A stretch of 64,000 nt of DNA, taken from contig JBFLWS010000005.1 of assembly GCA_040757715.1 (NCBI GenBank), positions 1-64,000 on the forward strand, in the 5' to 3' direction. The translations under genes were made by a program, and so were the position numbers. The notes under the pieces were generated by a model. It was not told the DNA's origin. It worked only from the letters and a program-made list of their open reading frames with translations, and did not search any database. Within the stretch, counting starts at the first letter, position 1, and the number at the start of each line of letters is the position of its first letter. Shown piece by piece: positions 1 to 7,550 of this stretch. Source of the DNA: CAIMFV01 sp040757715 (GTDB lineage Bacteria; Pseudomonadota; Alphaproteobacteria; Caulobacterales; Caulobacteraceae).

Positions 1-125
1 TCAATCGCATCAAACAGTTCAGGCGCATCGCCACACGCTACGACAAAACCGCCGCATCATACCTCGGCTTCCTGGCTCTGGCCTCGGTCAAACTCTGGAT
101 GCCAACTTATGTCAACAGGCCCTAG
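1..125 (+). mobile_element. 3' end of an IS5-family transposase (partial, enters from the left edge)
   Basis: The frame starting at base 3 is open from the window edge to the TAG at 123-125. It encodes an IS5-family-like C terminus with NRIKQFRRIATRYDKTA and a hydrophobic last segment ending YVNRP. The conserved R-x2-F-R-R-I-A-T-R-Y-D-K run is the usual end of these DDE transposases. The reverse complement of the last 15 bases begins CTAGGGCCTGTTGAC, which resembles an IS5-type terminal repeat, so the right end of the element is probably at about 122-125. The body of the element lies outside the window. Confidence 0.8.
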
Positions 126-391
126 TCATTGAGCCCTCCCGACAAGATGTGAGGTTCACTGAGTGAGCGCAGGGCGCCGGCGCCAAGGACGACCAGAGTT
201 CCCAAGATCAAGAGCCAAAAGCTCCGGTGCTGCGGCAGGGATGCGATCGCCGTGAAGCCTGGGGTTAGGAGCCCTAGGAATAGGAAGCGCCGCCGAAGTG
301 CGCTCGATCGCCAAGAGAGCGGAAGCATGGTGATGATGCGAACCGCGATGGGGCTTAACGCGTTGGGTTCGCCAACTGGGAGGATTTTCAC
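122..391 (-). CDS. Small membrane protein coupled to trbE, probably truncated by the IS
   Basis: This 89-residue product starts with GTG overlapping the trbE stop (GTGA), which supports real coupled translation. One or two hydrophobic stretches (about residues 35-50 and 58-75) suggest a membrane protein. I do not recognise the family; it is not an obvious TrbJ, which normally follows trbE. Its stop codon lies inside the CTAG at the presumed IS end, so the natural 3' end was probably lost when the IS inserted. A native short protein ending by chance at the IS border is the alternative. Confidence 0.55.
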   Translation of the reverse strand: MKILPVGEPNALSPIAVRIITMLPLSWRSSALRRRFLFLGLLTPGFTAIASLPQHRSFWLLILGTLVVLGAGALRSLSEPHILSGGLND

Positions 392-2856
392 GCGGCGCCC
401 TCCTGAAGCTCGACCAAGACGTCGGCGATGTCGCCAAGGCCCTTCGCCCGGAGAAATGCGTCCGGGAAGCCCATTGGCCCGTGGCGGTCCAAGAGCTCGC
501 TCATGAGCGTTTGATCGTTCTTGTTGCTGGAGCCCGCCACTGCGAGGGCGAGCGTTCCAAGACCAAGATCGATCAGGCGGTTCCCATCTGGACAGGTGAA
601 GTAGTAGTCGCGTTTCGGCTGGGCGGCGGCGATCAGCTTGAGCTGGCGCGCATTGAGGCCAAAGCGGGTGTAGAGAGACCTGATCTCAGGGTCGAGGGCG
701 CCAGGATTTGGCAGATAGATCTTGGTCGGACAGGATTCGATGAGTGAAGGCGCGATGGACGAGCGCGCCACGTCGGCGAGAGATTGGGTGGCGAACACCA
801 CGCCGACGTTCTTGCGCCGAAGGGTTTTCAGCCAGTCTTTGATCTTTGCGGCGAAGGCGCCCTCATCCAGAAAGAGCCAGGCTTCGTCCAGCACCAAGAG
901 GGTGGGGCGTCCGTCGAATAGTCGTTCCAGTCTATGGAAGATGTAGGTGAGCGTGGGGGCGAGCGCCTTGGACGCCATGATCTCTGACATCTCGAAGGCG
1001 AGCCAGTGGCTCTGGAAGGCGCCAATTTCCTGCGCATCGAGAAGCTTGCCGAAGGGGCCTTGTACGGTGAAGGGCTGGAGGGCGGCCTTGATCTCCGAAT
1101 TTTGGACTTGGATCCAAAGCTGGGAGAGGGTTCGCAGGGGCCTTGGCATGCCGCAAATGGCAAGAAGCGCGAGATAGATCTGTTCGCGGGTTTCTGGGGT
1201 GAGCATGAGGCCTTGGCCGCGAATGAGGTCTTCGACCCAGCCAGCCGCCCATTCGAGCTCGGCCTCATCGTCCAGGTCCGCTAGGGGCTGGAACGCGATG
1301 CCGGCTGTCTTCGCGGCCGCACCTAGGGTGTAGAAGTCGCCTTGGACCATCAAGGCGGCCGCGCGACTTGAGGCGCCGACATCGAAGATCACCACCTGGG
1401 CGTCGGGATAGCGCAGGTGCTGCAAGGCGAGCATGTTGAGAAGCACGGATTTGCCGGAACCCGTGGGACCGACGACCATGGTGTGGGCGACATCGCCCTG
1501 ATGAAGGCTGAGCCGAAAGGGTGTGGCGCCAGAAGTGCGAACCTGCATGAGCGGCGGTTGGGCGCCGGGACGTCCTCGACGGCTGCATTCGACGCTAAGG
1601 TGCTCGTTGGCGATGGGGCCCGGCCAGGTGGCGGACATGGGTGTCAGGTCCGCAAGGGATAGGGTCGAGATCATTGGGCGGCGGACATCAGGGTAGGGAT
1701 TGCCAGGCAAAGACCCGAGCCACGCTTCGACGGCGTTGGCGCTTTCGGCCTTGGCTACGAAGCCGGCGGCGTTGATGACGCCCTCCACGAGCCGAATATT
1801 CTCGGCGAGGGCGATGGGATCGGCGTCAAGCAAGGTGATCGTGGGGGTGTAGAAGCCGAAAGCGGCATGGTCGCCGCCAGCGACCGCCATGGCGTCTTCA
1901 GCGGCCCGCGCGCGTAGCACGGCGTCGAGGTTTTGGTGGGGGGACTCGGACTTGGAGACGGCTTCCCCAAAGACGGATGCAAGCGATTTGCGCCCCTGCC
2001 ACCAGAGACGGCGCATCCGGGAGAGTTCTTGCAGGGCGTCGACTTTGTCGAGGGCAAGGAACCGCGAAGTCCAGCGATAGGCGAGACCCAGTTCGTTCAG
2101 GCGGTCGAGAACCCCAGTTTCCGTGGCGCCGGGGAACGACCTTATGGAAATCACGCCAAGATGCTGCTCGCCGAGCCTCGGATGAAGGCCAGTGGTCAGA
2201 TCATCGTCGGTGAGGAGGCAGTCCATATAGGCTGCGGCTTCGGGGACGCGGACCTTGTGACGACGCGTGGAGACCGCCCCGTGCAGGAACGTGAGGAGCT
2301 CTTCGCTTGAGAGCTGTCGACAGAGCGGCATGGCGCTGTGGAAGAGGTCGAGAATGGCCGCGACACTGGTCTTGAAGCGATCGAGAGAGGCTTTGTAGGC
2401 GACGGCAGTGTTGGTTTGCGCCGGCGCATTGGCGACCATCATCCCGGAGAGTTTGGACGCCCTTTCGCCGGGGGAGAGCATGGTGAGGGTGACGAAGTAG
2501 CGGCTTTCGAAAAATCGGCCTTGGCGCTGAAAGTCGAGACGGCGTTCTTGATCGATCAGACGAGATATCGCGTCCGGAAAAGCGCCTTCCTGGGGATAAT
2601 GCGGTGAGGCTTCACGCCGCGCCTCGATGTGGAGACACCAGGAGGAGCCCAGCGACTTCAGGGCGTGATTGATCTGGGCCCTAAGCGCCATCAGGATGGA
2701 AGGCGTGGAGCTTGCGAGATCTGGGCCGCGGAACTCGAACGCCATCATGAAGGCTCCGTCCTTGTTCAGCATGACCCCGTCTTCGATCAGCATGGCCCAC
2801 GGCAGCCAGTCGGCTAGCCGAGCAGTGCGCTGTTGATATTCCCGCAGGTTCAGCAT
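388..2856 (-). CDS. trbE: Conjugal transfer ATPase TrbE (VirB4 family)
   Basis: TrbE powers assembly of the type IV secretion channel and conjugative pilus at the inner membrane. The 822-residue product has normal family length. It opens with the typical TrbE N terminus (LREYQQR, then ADWLPWAMLIEDGVMLNKDG). Walker A GPTGSGKS is at 463-470 and Walker B LLVLDE at 653-658, so the ATPase core looks intact. It follows trbC and trbD in the standard trb order. The genes that should follow (trbJ onward) are missing and replaced by an IS end, so the transfer system is incomplete in this window. Confidence 0.95.
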   Translation of the reverse strand: MLNLREYQQRTARLADWLPWAMLIEDGVMLNKDGAFMMAFEFRGPDLASSTPSILMALRAQINHALKSLGSSWCLHIEARREASPHYPQEGAFPDAISRLIDQERRLDFQRQGRFFESRYFVTLTMLSPGERASKLSGMMVANAPAQTNTAVAYKASLDRFKTSVAAILDLFHSAMPLCRQLSSEELLTFLHGAVSTRRHKVRVPEAAAYMDCLLTDDDLTTGLHPRLGEQHLGVISIRSFPGATETGVLDRLNELGLAYRWTSRFLALDKVDALQELSRMRRLWWQGRKSLASVFGEAVSKSESPHQNLDAVLRARAAEDAMAVAGGDHAAFGFYTPTITLLDADPIALAENIRLVEGVINAAGFVAKAESANAVEAWLGSLPGNPYPDVRRPMISTLSLADLTPMSATWPGPIANEHLSVECSRRGRPGAQPPLMQVRTSGATPFRLSLHQGDVAHTMVVGPTGSGKSVLLNMLALQHLRYPDAQVVIFDVGASSRAAALMVQGDFYTLGAAAKTAGIAFQPLADLDDEAELEWAAGWVEDLIRGQGLMLTPETREQIYLALLAICGMPRPLRTLSQLWIQVQNSEIKAALQPFTVQGPFGKLLDAQEIGAFQSHWLAFEMSEIMASKALAPTLTYIFHRLERLFDGRPTLLVLDEAWLFLDEGAFAAKIKDWLKTLRRKNVGVVFATQSLADVARSSIAPSLIESCPTKIYLPNPGALDPEIRSLYTRFGLNARQLKLIAAAQPKRDYYFTCPDGNRLIDLGLGTLALAVAGSSNKNDQTLMSELLDRHGPMGFPDAFLRAKGLGDIADVLVELQEGAA

Positions 2857-2863
2857 GGCCGTG

Positions 2864-3142
2864 TCAGCCTTCGAGATGTGGGGGATGGTGGAGATGTCGC
2901 TTCAGAGCTTCGAAAAAATGCGGATCGTCTTTTGTGAGGGCGTAGGAGACGGCCCAAAGGCCGATCCCAAGCGGGATTCCAAGAAATGGCGCCTTAAGTC
3001 CGAGTGAGATGACGAGGGCGATGGTGCCCACAAGTATCGCCAGGTTTCGGGGAACCCCGCCGAGGGTGATCGGGGCGCTGATCTGGGTGTGCAGCTCGAT
3101 GCGAAACCCGTCAGGTGAGTTGTGATCCGTATCGAGCGCCAT
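2864..3142 (-). CDS. trbD: Conjugal transfer protein TrbD (VirB3 family)
   Basis: The 92-residue inner-membrane protein partners with TrbE in type IV secretion. A hydrophobic hairpin lies at about 33-70, followed by KDDPHFFEALKRHL, the charged tail typical of TrbD/VirB3. I chose the ATG at 3142 because it overlaps the trbC stop (TGATG); a longer open frame reaching 3463 would run through trbC and is rejected. The gene ends 7 bases before trbE, in one operon. Confidence 0.88.
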   Translation of the reverse strand: MALDTDHNSPDGFRIELHTQISAPITLGGVPRNLAILVGTIALVISLGLKAPFLGIPLGIGLWAVSYALTKDDPHFFEALKRHLHHPPHLEG

Positions 3143-3498
3143 CAAAAGACGGCGCCCGAGGTGGCGCCGAAGACGGAGAGAAGGCCGCTTGCGCTCGTGA
3201 AGGCGATCGCGAGACCAAAAAGAATGCTCATGCCCCGTTTCATGGTGCTGCCGTCGTGGCCAAACGACATGGAGAGCCCGAAAATGACGCAGGCGCAGAC
3301 GCCGACGGCTGTGGCGACCGGGCCCGTCAGGTCTTGCTTGATATTGGTGAGGACGTTGTCCCACGGCATGGCTGTTCCCGTGGTGGACGCGAGCGCCGCG
3401 CATGGCGCGGCTATAAGAGCGAGCGCCAGTCCCATGTGCAGAGGCGCCCGTGAATTGCGACATGATTCATTAAAAGCAGCCATAGAGAGCATTTTCAT
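3142..3498 (-). CDS. trbC: Conjugal pilin TrbC (VirB2 family)
   Basis: This 118-residue pilin precursor forms the conjugative pilus after signal-peptide removal. A long signal region ends near the ALAS of residues 36-39, and two hydrophobic helices follow (GPVATAVGVCACVIFGLSM, and MSILFGLAIAFTSASGLLS) separated by a short charged loop, the VirB2/TrbC layout. I prefer the ATG at 3498 over an in-frame TTG six bases upstream. It is the first gene of the visible trb operon and overlaps trbD. Confidence 0.85.
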   Translation of the reverse strand: MKMLSMAAFNESCRNSRAPLHMGLALALIAAPCAALASTTGTAMPWDNVLTNIKQDLTGPVATAVGVCACVIFGLSMSFGHDGSTMKRGMSILFGLAIAFTSASGLLSVFGATSGAVF

Positions 3499-4005
3499 CG
3501 ACAAAAACGCCTTTCGCTCGTGTTAGGGCGCGTGGATTTGCGCTGGGGGTGAAAGCTCTGAAGTGGACCTGATCGGCGGCAGGTCCGCCGTGCAAGCTAA
3601 GGTTGGCAAAAATACCAACTTCATGTCAAGCACCGTTTTTCAAATTGATGATTGATGGTTGTTAACTCAATAAAGAAAACACGCGAAATCTGCCGGAAAT
3701 ATGAAATAAAACGATGAAATTAATATTAATGAATCGACAAAATGATTCTTTTTGAAAAATCAAATAAGCATATTCCGCATAAAGTTTGCGGATATCTAGT
3801 GATATGGTTGGAATTTAGCGTTTCGATATTTTGAATTATTTGAACTTATGAGGTCAAAATCTGGAATGTGGGGCTCGCTAAGGGTCGCCGTGGGTTGATT
3901 TATGTGCCGGAGTGCGGTATAAATACCGAAGCAAGCGCAAAGATACGATTTGGCAAGGGCGCCAAGGCACTAGGTTTGTCTCGCCTGACCTCGTGGTGGA
4001 AAATC
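3499..4005. other. AT-rich gap between divergent trbC and a repressor-like gene
   Basis: About 500 bases without a convincing gene. The segment 3600-3860 is far richer in A and T than anything else in the window, with runs such as TGAAATAAAACGATGAAATT. It must carry the promoters of the leftward trb operon and the rightward regulator, but I cannot fix -35/-10 boxes with confidence. An open frame reaches back to 3868 for the downstream gene, but this stretch does not resemble the rest of that protein. Confidence 0.6.
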
Positions 4006-4620
4006 ATGTTGGACGACATTTATCAGCGGATTTGCAAGCGCCTTGAGGCTACGGGGCTTAGCGCGCGCGAGGCCTGCCGCAGAGCGGGCATTGGCCTGGA
4101 TTTTATTCGCAACATCAAGCGCGCCTTGGATGGAGAAAAGCCGGCGCGCGTTGGTGTGTCGACGCGCACGATTGCGGCTTTGGCGCCAGTGCTTGGAACG
4201 ACGGTGGATTGGCTGTTGACGGGCGTTCCGAGTGCTGAAGGCGGCGAACTTTCATTTGTTGATTGGTCGCAATTGAGTGGCGCAGTCGAATCAGCGGCAT
4301 TCCGCGAAGGGCGCGGACTGGGAGATGAATTTGGGCGGTGGCCGTCCAGCTATATTGCGACGCGGACGCCGGATAATGCGATGAACAGGGTGGCGCCGCT
4401 TGGTTCTTATATCGTTCTGGATCGCAACGACCGGGTTCTCGTCGATGGCGGGTATTATCTTGGGCTTTTGGACGGCAGTCCCGTATTTCGGCGTTGGAGG
4501 TTCGGTCCGGATCGCGCTGAGCCTTGCTCCACCGATCCAGATTTCAGGATCGAATTTATAGGCAGTGAACGCCGGTGGGTGATCATAGGGCGCGTTTGGC
4601 GCGCGATTTTGGAGCTTTGA
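4006..4620 (+). CDS. HTH regulator with a degenerate LexA/CI-type (S24) C-terminal domain
   Basis: The 204-residue protein has an N-terminal helix-turn-helix (about residues 18-40, SAREACRRAGIGLDFIRNIK) and a C-terminal region shaped like the S24 peptidase fold of phage repressors. In that family a Ser-Met pair and a later Lys form the self-cleavage site. Here the matching places read DNAM (Ala125) and VFRRW (Arg162/163), so both catalytic residues appear replaced. Start at 4006 is preceded by GGTGGA; an upstream GTG at 3868 is possible. It is divergent from trbC and may repress transfer genes (inference). Confidence 0.72.
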   Translation: MLDDIYQRICKRLEATGLSAREACRRAGIGLDFIRNIKRALDGEKPARVGVSTRTIAALAPVLGTTVDWLLTGVPSAEGGELSFVDWSQLSGAVESAAFREGRGLGDEFGRWPSSYIATRTPDNAMNRVAPLGSYIVLDRNDRVLVDGGYYLGLLDGSPVFRRWRFGPDRAEPCSTDPDFRIEFIGSERRWVIIGRVWRAILEL

Positions 4621-4721
4621 CGCACCGCAGCTCTTCGCGCATGTGGCGCTAATTCGGGGCCGGCGAGCGAATGGAAAATCCCGCGCGTTCCCGTTTGAGT
4701 GCAAGGTCTATATGATGGCGC

Positions 4722-4802
4722 GGTCGGGGAGCCTTCGGTCATGTTCAAGGGCTAGCCCTAAAAGCCGTAGGGATCGTCGCACGATTTTTCCAACTCCCCG
4801 AC
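4722..4802. repeat. 81-bp structured repeat, copy 1
   Basis: The unit is closed by a perfect 9-bp inverted repeat, GTCGGGGAG at 4723-4731 and CTCCCCGAC at 4794-4802. Inside are a perfect 12-base palindrome AGGGCTAGCCCT (4748-4759) and a small hairpin ATCGT-CGC-ACGAT. It matches copy 2 at 73 of 81 positions by my hand alignment. It could be a folded RNA, a small non-autonomous mobile repeat or a protein-binding array; the sequence does not decide. No target duplication is visible at its ends. Confidence 0.8.
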
Positions 4803-5001
4803 GTCAAGCTTCATCACCAGCCTGACCGCGGAATGCGTCGCGCCCGGCGGGTGCGTCCCCAGAATTGGTGAGAGGCCGAAGCCCACGTCTTATTTCGAAC
4901 TCGATGGTGGTTGTCCTCGCGACGGGGGTGGCGGCCGTCCGCGTTCGATCCGTTTGGGGATGCAATTTATCGTTTTCCAATTGCAGTGTTACGGTTGTGG
5001 T

Positions 5002-5082
5002 GGTCGGGGAGCCTTCGGCCATGTCCAGGGGCTTGCCCTAAAATCCGTAGGGATCAACGCACGATCTTTCCAACTCCCCGAC
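5002..5082. repeat. 81-bp structured repeat, copy 2
   Basis: Same length and orientation as copy 1 and exactly 280 bases downstream of it. The terminal 9-bp inverted repeat (5003-5011 and 5074-5082) is unchanged. The central palindrome is weakened to GGGC-TT-GCCC and the ATCGT/ACGAT hairpin is lost by two substitutions. Flanking sequences of the two copies are unrelated, so the repeat boundary is sharp. Confidence 0.8.
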
Positions 5083-5193
5083 TTCACATCACAAGTCGAT
5101 TCATGCGAGCGGACATTCGAGCGCTCCGCGCGCCCATATTGGCTGCCGCTCGGGGCCATTGTTGAATGCGAACATTTTTGGCGGCGTGAGCGG

Positions 5194-5670
5194 CTAGTCC
5201 TTGATGGGATTGCCGATCGGCATTCTGTGCAACCGATCGCGAGCTGCTGCGCGTCGCTTCGCCTCAGCAAGGAGATCCTGAAAGGCGCCGTTAAAAGCTG
5301 CAATGCATGAAGCGGCGTCCAGCAGATGGATGTCGTCTCCTAGGTCCTGATCGAACTCCTGTAATGCGATTATCAATGCCGTCGCGAGCTTGTTGTCAGC
5401 GGCGCGCCTCGCGAAATCCGGTGAATTGATCAATTGCGCCAGGACGATCGCATTGGCGTCGCTATCGGTGGCTTGGGCGAAGCGCTTTAATCGGTCGAAA
5501 TCGGCTTTGCTCCTGCCCGTCTCGATATACTCATAGGTGCGTTGCCCGATGCCCAACGCCGCTCCGACGTCTTGCGCGCGCAATCGGCGAGCTTGGCGAA
5601 TTTGACGCAGGGCTTCGCCGATCAGGTTATTCCGGCGGGAAGCTGATGAAGGCTTTGGTGACATCTCCAC
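5194..5670 (-). CDS. XRE-family DNA-binding regulator
   Basis: The 158-residue protein has a Cro/CI-type helix-turn-helix at about residues 15-65 (GEALRQIRQARRLRAQDVGA, then LGIGQRTYEYIETGRS). The remaining part is helical and not recognised. Start is GTG at 5670 with an ATG two codons later as alternative. It is divergent from the GntR gene across a 294-base AT-rich gap and lies between the mobile remnant and the lasso locus; its targets are unknown. Confidence 0.75.
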   Translation of the reverse strand: MEMSPKPSSASRRNNLIGEALRQIRQARRLRAQDVGAALGIGQRTYEYIETGRSKADFDRLKRFAQATDSDANAIVLAQLINSPDFARRAADNKLATALIIALQEFDQDLGDDIHLLDAASCIAAFNGAFQDLLAEAKRRAAARDRLHRMPIGNPIKD

Positions 5671-5964
5671 GGCGCGTTTTGTGCTTAAGGTTGAGCGGCA
5701 GCGTCGCCGCCAAGCCGTTTCTGATCAATGACGAAACGCCAGCTATTTTCTAACGCGGCGGGTTTCTGGCGGGTCTGGCTTTCGCGTTGAGCTGCGATTT
5801 CGTGCCCCACTGTAAATGCTCTTCAAATTCATGCGGCAGGGCGCAATAATATTGCGCTATTGGCGCAAATATTGTTCGTTGAAATTAGGTCTTCCGTCGC
5901 CATAATGTGAAATTTAGATTTATCCGAATATGAATACATGGGTATTTAATCACATGCTTGAAGA
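5671..5964. promoter_or_regulatory. Divergent promoter region between the XRE and GntR regulators
   Basis: Both flanking regulator genes point outward, so their promoters lie here. The part from 5840 to 5960 is AT-rich, including a GCGCAATAATATTGCGC palindrome at about 5849-5865, a plausible operator. No gene is visible. Confidence 0.55.
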
Positions 5965-6633
5965 GTGAATGTCCTCATGGTGGCGACATTTAGCAAGCGT
6001 GGGGACCCGTTCGGGCGCGCGCTACTTACGCTGCGGTATCAGCTTCGAATTGGAAGCTTTGGCCAGGGGCGACCGCTGGCGATAATTGAAATTGCTCGCG
6101 ACCTCGGCCTTAGCCCTACGCCAGTACGTGAAGCATTGTCGCGACTTGCGGGTGAAGGGCTGGTGGAAGAGCTGCGAGGCCGAGGCTTCTTTAGTCGACA
6201 TCTAGATTCCGGCGAACTCCTCGACCTCTATGATCTTGAGCTGCTGCAGCTTGGTTTCGCCGTAGATGCGCTCAGCACAAATCCGGGTCGATGGACGGCT
6301 TCGGACGCATTGCGAGGAACGCAGTCAGGCGACGAATGGCGGAACGAGGACGATTTGGCGTCCCAATGCGAAATGGTCTTAGGTCGTCTGGCGGCGGCGT
6401 CAGGTTCGCGCGCGCTTCGCGCCTCCTACCAGTCGGTCGCAGATCAGCTCGGGCCGGCGCGGCGCGCCGAGCCGCATGTTCTGACCGGCGTCGGCGCCGA
6501 GGTTGTGTGCATTCGTCGATTATTTGGAGAAGGCGACTGGCAGGGGCTGCGGTCGGAATTGGACCGATTTCACAAACGCCGTCGGGCGGCCGCCAACGAG
6601 ATCGCCGCGATGTTGCGTGGGCTGATTGTTTAG
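5965..6633 (+). CDS. GntR-family transcriptional regulator (FadR/FCD type)
   Basis: The 222-residue protein has a winged helix at about residues 25-80, with IARDLGLSPTPVREALSRL and GEGLVEELRGRGFF being classic GntR recognition and wing sequence. The helical C terminus is of FCD/FadR size but divergent. It ends 98 bases before the lasso precursor on the same strand, so it is the likely pathway regulator (inference). Start is GTG at 5965; ATG at 5977 is nearly as good. Confidence 0.85.
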   Translation: MNVLMVATFSKRGDPFGRALLTLRYQLRIGSFGQGRPLAIIEIARDLGLSPTPVREALSRLAGEGLVEELRGRGFFSRHLDSGELLDLYDLELLQLGFAVDALSTNPGRWTASDALRGTQSGDEWRNEDDLASQCEMVLGRLAAASGSRALRASYQSVADQLGPARRAEPHVLTGVGAEVVCIRRLFGEGDWQGLRSELDRFHKRRRAAANEIAAMLRGLIV

Positions 6634-6654
6634 TCTCAAATATATTGCAAGTAT

Positions 6655-6673
6655 AGATGGTGTATTTCCATCT
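6655..6673. promoter_or_regulatory. Inverted repeat upstream of the lasso precursor
   Basis: AGATGG (6655-6660), seven bases, CCATCT (6668-6673) form a perfect 6-bp dyad between the GntR gene and the precursor. It could be an operator for the GntR protein or a weak hairpin. It lies 59 bases before the precursor ATG. Confidence 0.4.
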
Positions 6674-6731
6674 TCGGTCGTTTCATTGGCTGGCCGCAGC
6701 GAAGCGGTTTTCCGGACGAAAGGAGTTGGCT

Positions 6732-6845
6732 ATGACCAAAACGCGCAAATTCAAGCTGATCCGGGTGGGGCAGGCTCGCCGCCTGACGCGGGGCATTGAC
6801 GGCACTGGCCTGGAATTGCCCTCGTTCACTCGTCAAGAAGCCTGA
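6732..6845 (+). CDS. Lasso peptide precursor (A)
   Basis: The gene encodes only 37 residues. A leader of 20 residues contains FKLIRVGQARRLTR, matching the proteobacterial lasso pattern of hydrophobic-basic-Gly followed by Thr at leader position -2. The predicted core is GIDGTGLELPSFTRQEA (coded by 6792-6842). Gly1 and Glu8 are correctly placed for an eight-residue macrolactam ring, leaving a nine-residue tail. A strong AAAGGAG (6718-6724) precedes the ATG at 6732. A longer open frame starting at 6657 lacks such a site. The B and C maturation genes follow on the same strand. The core sequence is not one I recognise. Confidence 0.92.
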   Translation: MTKTRKFKLIRVGQARRLTRGIDGTGLELPSFTRQEA

Positions 6846-6853
6846 CGCTCGAT

Positions 6854-6878
6854 CCAGCGCCGGCGACGCCGGCGCTGG
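6854..6878 (+). promoter_or_regulatory. Strong hairpin between lasso genes A and B
   Basis: CCAGCGCCGGC (6854-6864), loop GAC, GCCGGCGCTGG (6868-6878) form a perfect 11-bp GC-rich stem 8 bases after the precursor stop. There is no T run, so it is more likely an mRNA-stabilising or attenuating element than a full terminator. Such a hairpin would let the precursor message exceed that of the enzymes. Confidence 0.75.
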
Positions 6879-6897
6879 TGGCTCACCGAGAAAGCCA

Positions 6898-7548
6898 ATG
6901 CCATTTGAACCTTGCGCAGACGTGCGATTGGCGTGGGTCGGCGCCGACATGGTGATGCTGAGCATCGTCGGTGGCGAGTACTACTGCCTGCCGGATTTTG
7001 CTGATGTGGCATCGCCTCTGGACGGTGAGCGTATCGACATCGGCGATGAGGCGGCGGCGGCAGAACTGACGCGCGCCGGCCTAATCCAGGCGACTGATGA
7101 ACTACGCCGAATCTCCAGTTGGAGACCGCCGCAGCCAAGGTCTGATGCGCTAGACGTGGCGCCGGAAATTGCGACCTGGGCCGATTGGCTGCAGCTCGGA
7201 CAGGCCTATAAGGCGGTCGCTCTCCACTACTACGGCCGATCCTTTGGTCACACGGTGGAGTTTGCAAGGCGGAGCAAGCTGAAGGCGCCGGATATGGATG
7301 CTGAGTTGCTAATTCCGCGAGCAACCACCTTCGCTCAACTGGCGCCGTGGGTTCCTTCCCAGGGCGCATGCCTGTTTCGCTCCTTCATGCTGCTCGCGTT
7401 TCTGCGTGCAGCTGGACTGGACGCGACTTGGGTGTTTGGCGTGCGAACCTGGCCGTTCCAAGCTCACTGCTGGCTGCAGGCGGGCGAAGTCGTTCTGGAC
7501 GATGCAGTGGAACGCGTATCGTCGTTCACACCGATCCTGACGGTCTGA
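6898..7548 (+). CDS. Lasso peptide B protein: leader-recognition domain fused to cysteine leader peptidase
   Basis: The B protein binds the precursor leader and cuts it off before cyclisation. The 216-residue product has an N-terminal PqqD-like recognition part (about 1-75) and a C-terminal transglutaminase-like peptidase. The expected Cys-His-Asp triad is visible as Cys158 (QGACLFRS), His190 (FQAHCW) and Asp201/202 (VVLDD). The ATG at 6898 removes a longer upstream frame that would overlap the precursor. It is followed two bases later by the cyclase gene. Confidence 0.92.
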   Translation: MPFEPCADVRLAWVGADMVMLSIVGGEYYCLPDFADVASPLDGERIDIGDEAAAAELTRAGLIQATDELRRISSWRPPQPRSDALDVAPEIATWADWLQLGQAYKAVALHYYGRSFGHTVEFARRSKLKAPDMDAELLIPRATTFAQLAPWVPSQGACLFRSFMLLAFLRAAGLDATWVFGVRTWPFQAHCWLQAGEVVLDDAVERVSSFTPILTV

Positions 7549-7550
7549 TC

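Larger units (their letters stand above)
4621..5193. other. Non-coding gap holding two structured repeats
   Basis: About 570 bases with no reading frame that resembles a protein. Its main content is a pair of 81-bp imperfect repeats listed separately. The base composition is mixed, with short AT-rich stretches near 4960-4990. No convincing promoter was seen. Confidence 0.6.

Noticed and set aside
3142..3463. Longer minus-strand frame extending trbD upstream
   Set aside because: It runs across the whole trbC gene in another frame and gives Arg/His-rich sequence; the ATG at 3142 overlapping the trbC stop is the natural start.
4722..5082. CRISPR array
   Set aside because: Only two copies, 81 bp each and 280 bases apart, with no regular spacers and no cas genes in the window.
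6657..6731. N-terminal extension of the lasso precursor
   Set aside because: The upstream start has no ribosome site and adds residues unlike any leader; AAAGGAG fits the ATG at 6732.
6792..6842. Asp3 as the ring-closing residue of the lasso core
   Set aside because: Known lasso rings have seven to nine residues; only Glu8 is correctly placed.
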